Source: Clostridiaceae bacterium DTU079 (GTDB lineage Bacteria > Bacillota > Clostridia > Acetivibrionales > Acetivibrionaceae). Taken from it: a stretch of DNA of 35,687 nucleotides. Shown here one piece after another: positions 26,176-35,685 of this stretch. A program made the position numbers and the translations under genes. The notes under the pieces were generated by a model, which saw nothing but the letters and a program-made list of their open reading frames with translations, made no database searches and was not told where the DNA came from. Within the stretch, counting starts at the first letter, position 1, and every line of letters begins with the position of its first letter. The DNA lies in contig LFSC01000004.1 of NCBI GenBank assembly GCA_001512505.1, forward strand, positions 1-35,687, given 5' to 3'.

Positions 26176-26202
26176 TAAGCAGTAAACATAAAATTCCGAT
26201 AT
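26176..26202 (+). promoter_or_regulatory. SigD-type (motility sigma factor) promoter of the chemotaxis gene
   Basis: TAAG (26176-26179), 15-base spacer, TCCGATAT (26195-26202). The Bacillus SigD consensus is TAAA, 13-15 bases, GCCGATAT, so only two positions differ. It lies 49 bases upstream of the chemoreceptor start. Confidence 0.65.
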
Positions 26203-26251
26203 TTAATATATCGTAAGCATACAGCAATAACAATCGGAGGTGTTTTATACT

Positions 26252-28228
26252 GTGAATAATTTAAAGAGGTTGGGTATCGGCATTAAGCTACTGCTTTTCA
26301 CTGTAGTATCGGTTTTGATCGGAATTTCTCTAATAGTATCTACTGCACTGATTCAGTTCAACAGTTTCAACGACTCTGTTAGCAGGGAAGAAGCAATTAA
26401 AGGGATGGAAGGTTTAAACACATTAATAGAAGACTATAAGGAAGAATCCCTGAGAAATGCAAAAATGCTGTCCCTAAATCGTGAACTAATCAATGCCGTG
26501 GAAAATAAAGACTATAACGGTATTTATAATATAGTCAGTTCTATAGCAAAACAATCCAAAATAGACTATATCATTGTAACAGATTCAAACGGTTCAATTT
26601 TAGCCCACACCTATGACACAAATATAAAGGGAAACAGTATTTCGAGTCAATCCGGCATTCAAACGGCCCTCAGAGGCAATGACTTTTCAACCGTTGAGAC
26701 CGATGAAATCGTAGGTCTTTCCGCCAAATCCGGAGTACCCTTAAAAAACGAAGCTGGTACAGTTATAGGAACCATATCCACCGGCTTTTTGCTTGATAAA
26801 GTTGAAATAATGGACAAACTAAAGCAAATTTACAAAACTGACTTAACGTTATTCTTAGGCGACGTAAGATACAACACAACTATAGTTCAAAACGGAAGCA
26901 GGCTTGTGGGAACGAAACTTGACTCTAAAATAGCCGATATTGTGTTGAATAGAAAAGAGAAATATATTGGAAAGGCAGAGATATTAGGTATTCCATATAT
27001 CTGTGCCTACATGCCGCTGTTAAATTCCGATAATCAAGCAATAGGCGTAGTGTTTGCAGGTCAGTCAATAAGTGAAGTTATTGCTGCCAGAAACAAAACT
27101 ATTTCTTTGCTGTTGGTGATATCTATCCTGATAATTTTTCTTCTTTCGGCTTTTATATACTTCTATATAAATAGAAGTGTATCAAAACCGTTATTCCAAG
27201 TTGTTTCAGCTGCTGAAAAAATCGCTGACGGAAATCTGAATGTAAATATTGATTTTAAAAGTAATGACGAAATCGGAACCTTGTGTAGAAGCTTTAACAA
27301 AATGACTAGAAAACTCAATGAAGTACTAAACAGCATAAATATAGCTGCAAAACAAGTTGCAGCAGGCTCAAATCAATTGTCGGCTTCCAGTATAGGCTTG
27401 TCCCAAGGTGCTTCCGAGCAAGCAAGTTCCATTGAAGAGCTAACAGCTACACTCGAAGAAATTTCCATACAGACAAAGCAAAATGCAAAAAGTGCCAATG
27501 AAGCAAATGAACTTGCCGAATTTGCCAAGTCCAACGCCATGACCGGAAACAAGCAGATGAAAGAAATGCTCGGATCAATGGAAGAAATTAACAAGTCATC
27601 CAACAACATCTCAAGAATCATAAAGGTAATCGATGAAATTGCCTTCCAAACCAACATTTTAGCACTTAATGCTGCTGTGGAAGCTGCAAGAGCAGGCCAA
27701 TACGGCAAAGGTTTTGCAGTTGTCGCAGAAGAAGTAAGAAATCTGGCAATGCGCTCAGCTAATGCAGCCAAGGAAACAACCGAAATGATTGAAAATTCCA
27801 TTAAAAGTGTTGAAGGCGGAACCAAAATAGCCAACAAAACCGCTGAAGCCTTGGACAGTATTGTTGAAAGCATCTCTAAAGTAGCAAATCTTGTGAAAGA
27901 CATAGCCGTTGCTTCCAATGAACAGGCAACAGGAATTGAACAGGTCAACCAGGCCATCGTCCAAGTATCCCAAGTTGTCCAAACAAATTCCACAGCTTCA
28001 CAGGAAAGTGCAGCAGCCAGCCAAGAGCTAATGAGTCAAGCAGAAACCCTTAAGGAACAAGTCAGCAAATTTGTCCTTATGAACAATAAACCTTCATCCA
28101 ACGAGTATCTCAAAAGCATTGATCCGGATGTTTTAAATACCCTCGAAAGTCTGCCGGAAAAGAAAAAACCGGATTCTCCGCCTCTAGCCCGAATTGATCT
28201 GTCGGACAACGAATTCGGAAAATATTAA
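26252..28228 (+). CDS. Methyl-accepting chemotaxis protein
   Basis: About 658 residues. A membrane chemoreceptor that signals to CheA/CheW. Order: transmembrane helix 1 (about 9-32), an extracellular single-Cache-type sensor (about 33-280, with [17 protein letters not shown] and a [13 protein letters not shown] segment), transmembrane helix 2 (283-303), HAMP (about 304-357), and a signalling coiled coil with the conserved tip [20 protein letters not shown] near 462 and [13 protein letters not shown] after it. No CheR-binding pentapeptide at the C-terminus. The sensor resembles sCache_3-type domains that bind small organic acids; the ligand is unknown. GTG 26252 follows CGGAGG by 11 bases; a GTG at 26240 lies in the ribosome binding site and is rejected. 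Preceded by a SigD-type promoter. Confidence 0.93.
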   Translation: MNNLKRLGIGIKLLLFTVVSVLIGISLIVSTALIQFNSFNDSVSREEAIKGMEGLNTLIEDYKEESLRNAKMLSLNRELINAVENKDYNGIYNIVSSIAKQSKIDYIIVTDSNGSILAHTYDTNIKGNSISSQSGIQTALRGNDFSTVETDEIVGLSAKSGVPLKNEAGTVIGTISTGFLLDKVEIMDKLKQIYKTDLTLFLGDVRYNTTIVQNGSRLVGTKLDSKIADIVLNRKEKYIGKAEILGIPYICAYMPLLNSDNQAIGVVFAGQSISEVIAARNKTISLLLVISILIIFLLSAFIYFYINRSVSKPLFQVVSAAEKIADGNLNVNIDFKSNDEIGTLCRSFNKMTRKLNEVLNSINIAAKQVAAGSNQLSASSIGLSQGASEQASSIEELTATLEEISIQTKQNAKSANEANELAEFAKSNAMTGNKQMKEMLGSMEEINKSSNNISRIIKVIDEIAFQTNILALNAAVEAARAGQYGKGFAVVAEEVRNLAMRSANAAKETTEMIENSIKSVEGGTKIANKTAEALDSIVESISKVANLVKDIAVASNEQATGIEQVNQAIVQVSQVVQTNSTASQESAAASQELMSQAETLKEQVSKFVLMNNKPSSNEYLKSIDPDVLNTLESLPEKKKPDSPPLARIDLSDNEFGKY

Positions 28229-28262
28229 CCTAAAAAAGTTAGTTAAATACCCAAATAATAAA

Positions 28263-28317
28263 ACATGAAGAAAAATGGGAATGAAAATTCATGTTTCTTT
28301 CGCATTTTTCTTCATGT
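28263..28317. terminator. Terminator between chemoreceptor and DUF6320 gene
   Basis: 15-bp perfect inverted repeat ACATGAAGAAAAATG / CATTTTTCTTCATGT around a 25-base loop that holds a smaller palindrome (ATGAAAATTCAT). It separates two convergent genes and can serve both. Confidence 0.75.
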
Positions 28318-28331
28318 AAAAATGTCCCGTC

Positions 28332-29000
28332 TTATATATGCATCCTTTTTTGCAGCTCAGCTTTAATGCTTTCACCGTGAAAAATTATAATGGCAGATAA
28401 AAACACTAAGCTGGCAGCTACCGAGATAACGGACGGAAGGTCAACATTAACAAGATCGAACAAAATGAATAAAACAGGAACTATACCGAATAACCCTCCC
28501 AGCAAAAAGTATGAAATATAATCTCTTGCACTGAGCTTCATTACTTTGGCCGTTATATACATAGCAAGCATCGCTGCTATACACAAAATCGGAATGGCAA
28601 AATCCAACGACCAGCCCCTCCAACCTATTCTCCAATCCCAAAAAACAGTGAGCCCCGATACAATGATTACCTGCCACATAATAGACTTTGTAATATTGTG
28701 CCTCTTGCGTAAAACATTAATAAGACTGAGCCATACGCTTACCAAACCCAAGAAGACAAGTCCCGGCCAATTGACATTAACAGGTACCATTTTATAGACT
28801 GTACAGCTCACCACCATTGCAACAACAGATATAAACACCAAAATGCGAATAACCATATGTCTGTTATAAGTAAGGGGTATTTCGGGATAAATCTCCTCCC
28901 CTTTTACACCGTTGTTATTATCCGAAAGGATATTTCCGCAAAGAGGGCATGTTTCTTTACCGTCTCGTATATAAACCTTGCAATGGTTACAAAATATCAT
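28332..29000 (-). CDS. Zinc-ribbon membrane protein, DUF6320 type
   Basis: 222 residues. N-terminal zinc ribbon with C4, C7, C18 and C21 (CNHC and CPLC), then six hydrophobic helices between about 50 and 210. The layout matches the DUF6320 family, whose function is not known. It follows the acyltransferase gene by 11 bases and so is the third gene of an operon with an acyltransferase and an esterase. As far as I recall, this trio recurs in clostridia, which suggests a membrane partner of the ester-handling pair. No ribosome binding site problem; ATG at 29000. Confidence 0.82.
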   Translation of the reverse strand: MIFCNHCKVYIRDGKETCPLCGNILSDNNNGVKGEEIYPEIPLTYNRHMVIRILVFISVVAMVVSCTVYKMVPVNVNWPGLVFLGLVSVWLSLINVLRKRHNITKSIMWQVIIVSGLTVFWDWRIGWRGWSLDFAIPILCIAAMLAMYITAKVMKLSARDYISYFLLGGLFGIVPVLFILFDLVNVDLPSVISVAASLVFLSAIIIFHGESIKAELQKRMHI

Positions 29001-29011
29001 TCTATCAACTC

Positions 29012-30289
29012 CTAATTTGACGCAATCTCTATTTTAATCCCCATATTTGCAAGGGATTCAAAGAAAAACCTTTGTATTTCGGTTTCCCGAAAGGGTGACG
29101 CAAAATTTATTACCAAACGATCTCCATAGGTGCAAATTGCCATCTGAGGCCTTCTAACATTAGGAATAACACTGAACTGCCGGATGTACCTGTCAAATTC
29201 CGGAGGTGTTTTAATTTTACCCAGATTGGATATAGATGTAGTTACACCCAAGTCCGCTATTGCATTTGCGATCCTAAGAGACAGGTTTTTCAACGGCAAA
29301 GGAGCTATCCTTGTAAAGGGATTCCTCTCAAAAGACATTAACCAATGAAGATGTTGATATATTCTTTCTTCCGTTAATTCTTTGCGAAAGCTCTCGTCAA
29401 GCTTACCTATTACGTCCTTAAGCTCAGTATTTCCATCGTCAAAAGTATAAGGAATATTCATAATGCTGAAAAAATTGCTTGATGTCTCGGATTTAAAAAA
29501 CTGCCGAAGATTTATAGGCACTGCTAATACCAATGTGTTCCCTCTCTTACGTACAGGCATGTCCTTATATATTGAAAGAAGCAATAATGCCGACAAAAAT
29601 ACGGTTAATGTGGTGTTATATTTATGAGCCTCCTCCAAGACGGCTTTCGCAGACATTGTACCTTCAATTACTTTGATTCTGTTTTCTTCAAGTCTTGTTC
29701 CCCGAATAATGTACACTTTACCGGGATTTTTATTCTCTTTTTTAGTTTTTGCTTGCTTTCTATAATGTCTCCCTTGATAATACCTGCTGAAGCTGTCATC
29801 CTTTTTCTGACTGATCGATGCATTATAGTTCAATTCGGGTTTCTTCTCTAAAAAATCATCCTTGTATTTAATTAATAAATAATGGTATAAAAGTGTCATC
29901 ATAAACCAAAGAGCACCTGTTCCATCGGAAAGAGCGTGAAATACTTCAATATTGATTCTTTTTTTATTATAAATAACCCTAAACAATAAATTTTTCTCGT
30001 TTTTTCTATAGATCGGAGCACAAACCGGCTTATCCTCCCTTTCAACTGTCGGACGAATATCACTGCTTTCATAATAATACCAGAATATTCCTCTTCTCAA
30101 AACAGACTTATACAACGGAAATTGTTCAATGGTTATATCCAGTGCTTTTTGTAAAATTTCCGGTTCTACGTCTTCAAACAGCTCACATGCAATACGGAAT
30201 ACCTTTGGGTCCTTCTCATCACATGTCGCCGGAAAATATTTTGAGGCATTATCCAGCTTGCTCCATTCGACTTTTTTTTGATTATTCAT
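29012..30289 (-). CDS. Condensation/alcohol acetyltransferase-fold acyltransferase
   Basis: 425 residues. The active-site motif HxxxD is present as FHALSDGTG (H118, D122), the hallmark of the CoA-dependent acyltransferase superfamily (chloramphenicol acetyltransferase, NRPS condensation domains, PapA and yeast alcohol acetyltransferase). The N-terminus (PEILQKALDITIEQFPLYKS) and the late LVINFASPFRET segment near 395 also fit. Carrier or CoA substrate unknown. No NRPS or PKS gene is nearby. Its ATG overlaps the esterase stop by 4 bases (ATGA), so both are translated together. A role in forming an ester, such as a lipid or alcohol ester, is an inference. Confidence 0.8.
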   Translation of the reverse strand: MNNQKKVEWSKLDNASKYFPATCDEKDPKVFRIACELFEDVEPEILQKALDITIEQFPLYKSVLRRGIFWYYYESSDIRPTVEREDKPVCAPIYRKNEKNLLFRVIYNKKRINIEVFHALSDGTGALWFMMTLLYHYLLIKYKDDFLEKKPELNYNASISQKKDDSFSRYYQGRHYRKQAKTKKENKNPGKVYIIRGTRLEENRIKVIEGTMSAKAVLEEAHKYNTTLTVFLSALLLLSIYKDMPVRKRGNTLVLAVPINLRQFFKSETSSNFFSIMNIPYTFDDGNTELKDVIGKLDESFRKELTEERIYQHLHWLMSFERNPFTRIAPLPLKNLSLRIANAIADLGVTTSISNLGKIKTPPEFDRYIRQFSVIPNVRRPQMAICTYGDRLVINFASPFRETEIQRFFFESLANMGIKIEIASN

Positions 30290-31224
30290 ATCAATTCCTC
30301 ACTTTGACCGTTGTAGCTACTTAAAAACCAATTGATGATCTCATAGCTTCTAATAACATATTCCGATTTCCATGGCAAGGAAAAGAAACCATGGACAGCA
30401 TCTTTCATTCGATACATCTTCACATTGTTTCCGAATTCCTTCAACCGCATTCCATAAGCCTCCCCCTCATCCCGAAGGGGATCATATTCAGCAGTAATAA
30501 TCAAGGTATCCGGCTGCGACGACAGTTCTTGTGCCAAAAGCGGTGCAAGATAAGGGCTTTCCCTGTCTTCTTTATTTGGGGCATACATATCCATATAATC
30601 CTGTATTTTTTTAGAGGTCAGCAAAAAATCCGTACCATTCTCCTTTATTGAAGGAAATGGGGAGTTTTCCGAGTGATCATTATATGTAGACGGATATATT
30701 AATATCTGCCTTTTAGGTAAAAACTCGCCTCGGTCCCTTGCCATCAAAGAGACTGCAGCAGCCAAATTTCCCCCGGCACTGTCTCCTATCAATGTAATAT
30801 CTTCCGCTTTACAATTCAGCTTATCGATATTTCTGAATATCTCCCTCGTTACATTGTAACAATCCTCAAGCCCTGCAGGAAAGGGATATTCCGGTGCTAA
30901 ACGATAATCTACGGAAATAACGGTATTCCTGGTTTGATTTGCCATATTGGAACAAACACGGGTATATGAATCAACATTTCCCGTCACCCACCCGCCTCCA
31001 TGAAAGAAAACCATAATGCCGGAGGTTGGATTCCTTTTGGGATAGAAAAAACGCACAGGGATTTTCCTGTCACCCACGGATATTTTACGGTCCACAACCT
31101 TGTATCTGTATTTTATAAAAATTTTTATAACATTTATCAGCTTGCGTTGAACTTTGTAATACCTTTTCAGGTTTCTGGTGCCAAAAGACAAAGTTTTCAA
31201 TGCTATCCTTTTAAACCGATTCAT
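30286..31224 (-). CDS. HSL-family alpha/beta hydrolase (esterase)
   Basis: 312 residues. Oxyanion-hole motif HGGGW (75-79) and nucleophile elbow GDSAGG (147-152, Ser149), with Asp248 in EYDPLRDEG and His278 in VHGFFSL completing the triad. This is the hormone-sensitive-lipase (family IV) pattern; such enzymes cleave short to medium acyl esters. A basic, partly hydrophobic N-terminus (1-45) may touch the membrane, but there is no clear signal peptide. ATG 31224 follows AAAGGA. First gene of the operon with the acyltransferase and the DUF6320 protein; promoter at 31265-31293. Confidence 0.9.
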   Translation of the reverse strand: MNRFKRIALKTLSFGTRNLKRYYKVQRKLINVIKIFIKYRYKVVDRKISVGDRKIPVRFFYPKRNPTSGIMVFFHGGGWVTGNVDSYTRVCSNMANQTRNTVISVDYRLAPEYPFPAGLEDCYNVTREIFRNIDKLNCKAEDITLIGDSAGGNLAAAVSLMARDRGEFLPKRQILIYPSTYNDHSENSPFPSIKENGTDFLLTSKKIQDYMDMYAPNKEDRESPYLAPLLAQELSSQPDTLIITAEYDPLRDEGEAYGMRLKEFGNNVKMYRMKDAVHGFFSLPWKSEYVIRSYEIINWFLSSYNGQSEELI

Positions 31225-31264
31225 CCCATGTGTCCTTTCTAAGACCGCATTTTCCGATAATCAT

Positions 31265-31293
31265 ATTTTACTATATCCACATCATACCTGCAA
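31265..31293 (-). promoter_or_regulatory. Promoter of the esterase operon
   Basis: Minus strand TTGCAG (31293-31288), 17-base spacer, TAAAAT (31270-31265), about 40 bases before the esterase start. Confidence 0.55.
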
Positions 31294-31346
31294 TGATATA
31301 AGGCACATCTCAGAAATTCATATACACGCTGCTACTTTTCACATTT

Positions 31347-32057
31347 TTAACTGCTATAAATTTCAACATAAACTATATTATGATCATCATCAATTGTTAT
31401 TATTATATTCCAGTCGTCATTCTCATACGAAAACTTCCTTCCTTTCAGAACTTCATACGGATTAAACCAAGTAAAATTTCCATAACTTTTATAAGGTGTA
31501 TAATCCTCTTCCTTAATGTCTATTTCTTGTATCTCCAATCCTTTTAATATATCGGAACCGTCAATATAAGCTTCTATAGATTCTTTTGAATCACAAAACT
31601 TTAAATAACTCTTTCGTGCAAAAAGATTACCGCCCTTACCGTATTTTATATCGTAAGCCGATTTAGGGATATCCGGCAATCCGGAGATTTCCATGATTAA
31701 CGGTACTATCTGTTTTTTATCTATCTGCCATGCGACAACTGAAAATGATAACGGAATTAAAATAATGGATAAAGCCACGGATATCGAAACCGCTAAAGGT
31801 ACTACAACTTTTTTATTTTTTAATAAAAATCTAAATACAACCCAGTAAACTAAAAATACACCCGCACCTATTATTAAACCAATGATTAAAAGAACCATTC
31901 CGTAGGAAGTAGCAAGCTCAACAAGCTGAAATTTATTTGCCGAATCAACGGGCCAATTACTTATAAAACACAGAAAAATAACTACCGAAAAAACAATAAA
32001 ACCCGTTAAAATGGACAATGTCACCTTGCAAAGGTTCGTTATAGCATTTTTTTGCAT
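31347..32057 (-). CDS. Hypothetical membrane protein with C-terminal extracellular domain
   Basis: 236 residues from ATG 32057 (GGTGGGGG about 9 bases upstream; GTG 32072 falls in that site). Three transmembrane helices near 10-30, 45-72 and 82-105, followed by about 125 soluble residues with many Lys, Asp and Tyr (GLEIQEIDIKEEDYTPYKSY, then a C-terminal strand pair IIITIDDDHNIVYVEIY). I do not recognise a family. Single gene between the esterase operon and the cyclic-di-GMP gene, all on the same strand. Confidence 0.7.
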   Translation of the reverse strand: MQKNAITNLCKVTLSILTGFIVFSVVIFLCFISNWPVDSANKFQLVELATSYGMVLLIIGLIIGAGVFLVYWVVFRFLLKNKKVVVPLAVSISVALSIILIPLSFSVVAWQIDKKQIVPLIMEISGLPDIPKSAYDIKYGKGGNLFARKSYLKFCDSKESIEAYIDGSDILKGLEIQEIDIKEEDYTPYKSYGNFTWFNPYEVLKGRKFSYENDDWNIIITIDDDHNIVYVEIYSS

Positions 32058-32148
32058 CGCCAAATCCCCCACCTATATAAATTATTTATACGCCTCATAT
32101 CAAAATGTGACCTCAAACATTAATAATTCCAAAGCTATTGGAAATAAT

Positions 32149-33708
32149 TCAATATAGATTTAGAGCATCGGAATTTGACATCTTTTTCATAGACGATATG
32201 AAAGCCTTTACAACTACGGGATCAAATTGTGCCCCTGCACACTGTTCAAGCTCAACAAAAGCTTCTTCCACCATGCTGGCTTTACTGTAAGGTCGCTCCG
32301 AAAGCATGGCATCAAAAGAGTCCGCCACACACAATATTCTTGCGCCCAGGCTGATTTGTTCACCTGAAAGCCCATGGGGATATCCTTTTCCGTCATACCT
32401 TTCATGATGATGAATAACATAGTCAATCAACTGATCCATACCGTCAAGGGGTTCAAGTATATTGGCACTGTAAATAGGATGCTTTTTTATAATTTCGCAC
32501 TCGTCCTCCGTCAAAGGACTGTTTTTATTAAGTATTGACTTAGGTATTTCAACTTTTCCGATATCGTGCAAGAGTCCCGCATACTGCAGGGACATAATAT
32601 CTTTTATGTCAAGATTCAGTTCTTTTCCTATCATAACAGCATAGGTTGATACGCGTTCACAATGTCCCAAAGTATATTTGTCCTTAATGGATATTGTACT
32701 CAGCAAAGTTTTGAATACTCCTATAAGTTGCTGATGGTCTGAACTGATGCTTTTGCGTAGCTGCTGAATTATATTCTGATAAAACTGAATTTTGTTTTTC
32801 CCAAGGTTTTTCGAATGATAAAGAGCCATATCGGCTTGGGAAATGAGCTCATCCTTGTCTCTTGCCATACTTGGATATACCGATAAGCCCATTGACAATG
32901 TTACTTTGTTAAGGGGAATATTTTCGTAATAACCAAACCTGAACTCCTCAAATTGTAACTTGATATTGTGAGCTATCTCTTTTGCCGACTCCAAATCACA
33001 CTCGGGAAGTATAACAGCAAATTCATCTCCCCCATATCTGCATACAATATTGTTTGGTCCTGAAGCTGACTTCAGTACTGACGCTGTAATCTTTAAAACA
33101 TTATCTCCAAAATCATGCCCGTATAAATCATTGCACGTTTTAAAATTGTCTATATCAATTAGTAGCAGTCCAAGACTTCCGTGACTTTTTTCAGTCTTGT
33201 CGATTTCTCTGTCAAGAACCATATTAAAAAATCTTTGGTTATAAACATCTGTCAATCCGTCCGTTACAGCTATTTGCTCCAGTCTTCTCTTTTGCATCTG
33301 CAGCTTTCTCTTTTGCCTTTCCTGGCTATTTGACAATGCAGCAACAATAAATGAAGAAACAATAGTAAGGACTTTTGAAGTCAATGCTGCAGAATCGCTT
33401 GTACTGTGGTTCGACATGTACCTGGTAAAAAGTAAAGAACCTTCGGTAAGGTTAAAAACAACTATAAATATGAAACCAAAGTAGCGGAATCGAAATGCGA
33501 TATAAAGAGCTATAAATGACTGGATCTGTCCTACAATAGATACCAAGTCATCGGGTATTACCTTAGTCGAAAGTGTTATAGCTATGGCAACATACAATGC
33601 TACAAGAAAAATAAACTCAATAATCCTGATTACTTTATTAAAATGTTTGAAATCAATATATCTTTTAAATAATTTAATTAGGTCTGAAAAACTCACAAGT
33701 ACGTTCAT
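32149..33708 (-). CDS. GGDEF and HD-GYP cyclic-di-GMP protein
   Basis: 519 residues. N-terminal membrane part with about four helices (29-50, 56-74, 75-92 and 110-127), then a short coiled-coil linker. The diguanylate cyclase domain (146-310) has an intact RYGGDEF (224-230). No RxxD inhibitory site is seen just before it, so product inhibition is probably absent. The phosphodiesterase domain (about 325-510) has LHDIGK (380-385) and HHERYDGKGYPHG (434-446). One protein can thus make and break cyclic di-GMP, or one domain may regulate the other. ATG 33708 follows GAGGTGG. The HD-GYP half is followed only by a short tail. Confidence 0.94.
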   Translation of the reverse strand: MNVLVSFSDLIKLFKRYIDFKHFNKVIRIIEFIFLVALYVAIAITLSTKVIPDDLVSIVGQIQSFIALYIAFRFRYFGFIFIVVFNLTEGSLLFTRYMSNHSTSDSAALTSKVLTIVSSFIVAALSNSQERQKRKLQMQKRRLEQIAVTDGLTDVYNQRFFNMVLDREIDKTEKSHGSLGLLLIDIDNFKTCNDLYGHDFGDNVLKITASVLKSASGPNNIVCRYGGDEFAVILPECDLESAKEIAHNIKLQFEEFRFGYYENIPLNKVTLSMGLSVYPSMARDKDELISQADMALYHSKNLGKNKIQFYQNIIQQLRKSISSDHQQLIGVFKTLLSTISIKDKYTLGHCERVSTYAVMIGKELNLDIKDIMSLQYAGLLHDIGKVEIPKSILNKNSPLTEDECEIIKKHPIYSANILEPLDGMDQLIDYVIHHHERYDGKGYPHGLSGEQISLGARILCVADSFDAMLSERPYSKASMVEEAFVELEQCAGAQFDPVVVKAFISSMKKMSNSDALNLY

Positions 33709-33744
33709 CCGTCCACCTCAAAGCCGTTTCAATAAACTAAGCCG

Positions 33745-33800
33745 CTACATATTGTACAATAAACCTTACGAAAATTTTGTCGGTTTATCGTAATATGTAG
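33745..33800. promoter_or_regulatory. Imperfect inverted repeat upstream of the GGDEF/HD-GYP gene
   Basis: CTACATATTGTACAATAAACC (33745-33765) mirrors GGTTTATCGTAATATGTAG (33782-33800) with a few differences. It lies 37-92 bases before the start codon and overlaps a TACAAT that could be a -10 box. It may be an operator or RNA hairpin. The rest of 33709-33990 is AT-rich with nothing recognised. Confidence 0.4.
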
Positions 33801-33991
33801 ATTTTTTTATTATTATATCAAATTCCAGCTTAAATCTACATCTCCAAACAGGTATTATTAATAAAACCAGTGATTTTTTTCAATATTAAGGCTAAGCTTT
33901 CATTAAATATAATTAAAAATATATACATAAATATATCATATAAATTTGATACATAAAATAATTAAAAATCCCAATAAATAATAAAATACCC

Positions 33992-34028
33992 CCATTTATC
34001 GACTATAAAGTAAATCTTCGATAAATGG
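33992..34028 (-). terminator. Terminator of the M56-like gene
   Basis: CCATTTATCGA / TCGATAAATGG stem, followed on the minus strand by GGGTATTTTATTATTT. It sits just after the stop of the M56-like gene at 34066. Confidence 0.8.
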
Positions 34029-34065
34029 AGGTTTTATTACATAATTAACCGGGCGAAATCTTTCT

Positions 34066-35637
34066 TTACTTTTTTGAATACCGATCCACTCTCCATACTC
34101 CATCCCCGCCCTTTTCAAGAATAACATAAAAAGATGCCTCAGTAGAAGGATACAAGGCTGAATTCTCAACCGGCTGTATATACGCAGAAATATCAAATAC
34201 AATTATCGGTTTTAAGCTTTCACTTTTTAAAAATTCAACATCTGCAACCATTTTTATTTCTCTTACCAAAGCCCATTTTATGCCCCAAACATCTTCGTCA
34301 TGCATATATTCTTCATTGTGACGGTCTGTAGAAAGACTTCTCATTTCATCAAAATCATTTTGACCGAAAGCATAAAAATACCTTGAGATAACATCAAAGG
34401 CTTTTATTTTATCTTCTTTCGGCAAATCAACCTTCTTTTCGCTTTCCGAAGTATAGTCCTCTAAATACACCAAGCTTCCGACAATTTTGTATTTCCTCTC
34501 TTCAATCAAAGTACCGTCTTCCTTGGTCTTTTTAAAAGTTATCAGGTCATACCCGTCATCGGTCTTACCTTGTAAAGTCTCATATATATACCTTATCCCG
34601 TCTTCAACATACTCCTTTGAGCCTATCCAGTCAGGGCAAGTATTGAGAAAAGTATCAAATTTATTGTATATGGCAAAAAGAATACCTCTGGCTTCACTAT
34701 CAATATCGACCGGAGTTTTATTTACATATTTCGAATCAACATCTGCTTTTCTCCCTATACTCTTAAGATAATTTTCAGCCTGCTCTTCCTGCTGCTTTAA
34801 AAGTTCCGGATATCTCTCATGGGATGACCTAACCGCATCATACAATTTTTCCGGAAACATCTCGTAAATTGATTCCATATAACCCTCTCCGTCTTCCGGT
34901 TCTCTGTACTCAATAAGAGTAAACCCACCGTTTTCGCTGACTGCAAAGGTCATAACCGTTGGAATCGCACCGCTGCCGCTAATCTTTCTAAATATACCGT
35001 CTTCAAAGCTAAACCATCCTACACTGGATAAAGTATATACTTTCACTTCTCCATCCTTTTCCTCTTTATCCAGGATGATATGTCCCTCAGTTACAAGCTC
35101 ACCCGGTAAGTAAGATTTGCCTTGCTCTTTAATTGCATCACTTATAGCCTCCTCAAGGATCTTGGGCTTTTGAGTATCCTCTTGTATGTTTTGATCATCC
35201 CCTTTGTTTATAGAACCAACATTTTTATTAACATTATTGTTATCATCCTTTATTTCCGCACTTATACCATTGGTTAGGAGTACTCCCCCCAGAACCAATA
35301 TACATGCTATACCTACAATTATTGTAATGTTCCTTTTTCTTTTAAAAATTTCCGCCATCTTAATCATTCTAATCCTCCTCTCCATACTATTCCTATCATT
35401 AACCATACCAAGCAATCTTGGAGCAAGCAGCGGCTGCGTGAAATTTTCAAGAATTGCAATAAGTGCCCTTCCATAGTCTTTGTGTTCGGTATGCTCCAAT
35501 ATTGAAAGCACCCTTTCGTCAGTAGCGGCCTCCATATCCTGCCGAATGCATTTAAAGCAATACCACATTGCCGGATTGAACCAATGTACTACCTGAAAAC
35601 CAAGCAGCAGTAAGTTTATCAATACATCCTTGTACAA
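34066..35637 (-). pseudogene. BlaR1/M56-type membrane sensor, N-terminal half missing
   Basis: 523 codons remain. The sequence begins in the middle of the M56 peptidase domain (YKDVLINLLLLGFQVVHWF, then MWYCFKCIRQDMEAATDERV, which holds the third metal ligand). In intact family members a HExxH zinc motif and several membrane helices come before this; here they are missing, as the frame meets a TAA immediately upstream of the first codon (TTG 35637). A transmembrane helix near 103-123 leads to an extracellular domain of about 400 residues, with charged Lys/Glu segments and a final part reminiscent of DUF4829-like domains. M56 proteins normally sense cell-wall stress and cleave a BlaI-type repressor; without HExxH this copy cannot be an active protease. 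Confidence 0.75.
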
Positions 35638-35646
35638 TTAATATTG

Positions 35647-35685
35647 TTATTTCATCAGTGACTTTTGCCACTGTTCGACCCTGTT
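35647..35685 (-). CDS. C-terminal end of an ORF entering from the right edge
   Basis: 12 codons and a stop: NRVEQWQKSLMK then TAA (35649-35647). The frame is open to the window edge and its composition looks coding. It ends only 9 bases before the truncated M56-like sequence. It could be the tail of a transposase inserted into the M56 gene, or the tail of a BlaI-like regulator joined by a deletion. Too short to decide. Confidence 0.3.
   Translation of the reverse strand, partial: NRVEQWQKSLMK

Noticed and set aside
27373..27993. 206-codon minus-strand ORF within the chemoreceptor gene
   Set aside because: It is antisense to the highly conserved signalling domain and has no ribosome binding site or family pattern.
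33709..34065. Cyclic-di-GMP riboswitch upstream of the GGDEF/HD-GYP gene
   Set aside because: No GEMM-type conserved core or tetraloop-receptor sequence is visible; only a simple inverted repeat is present.
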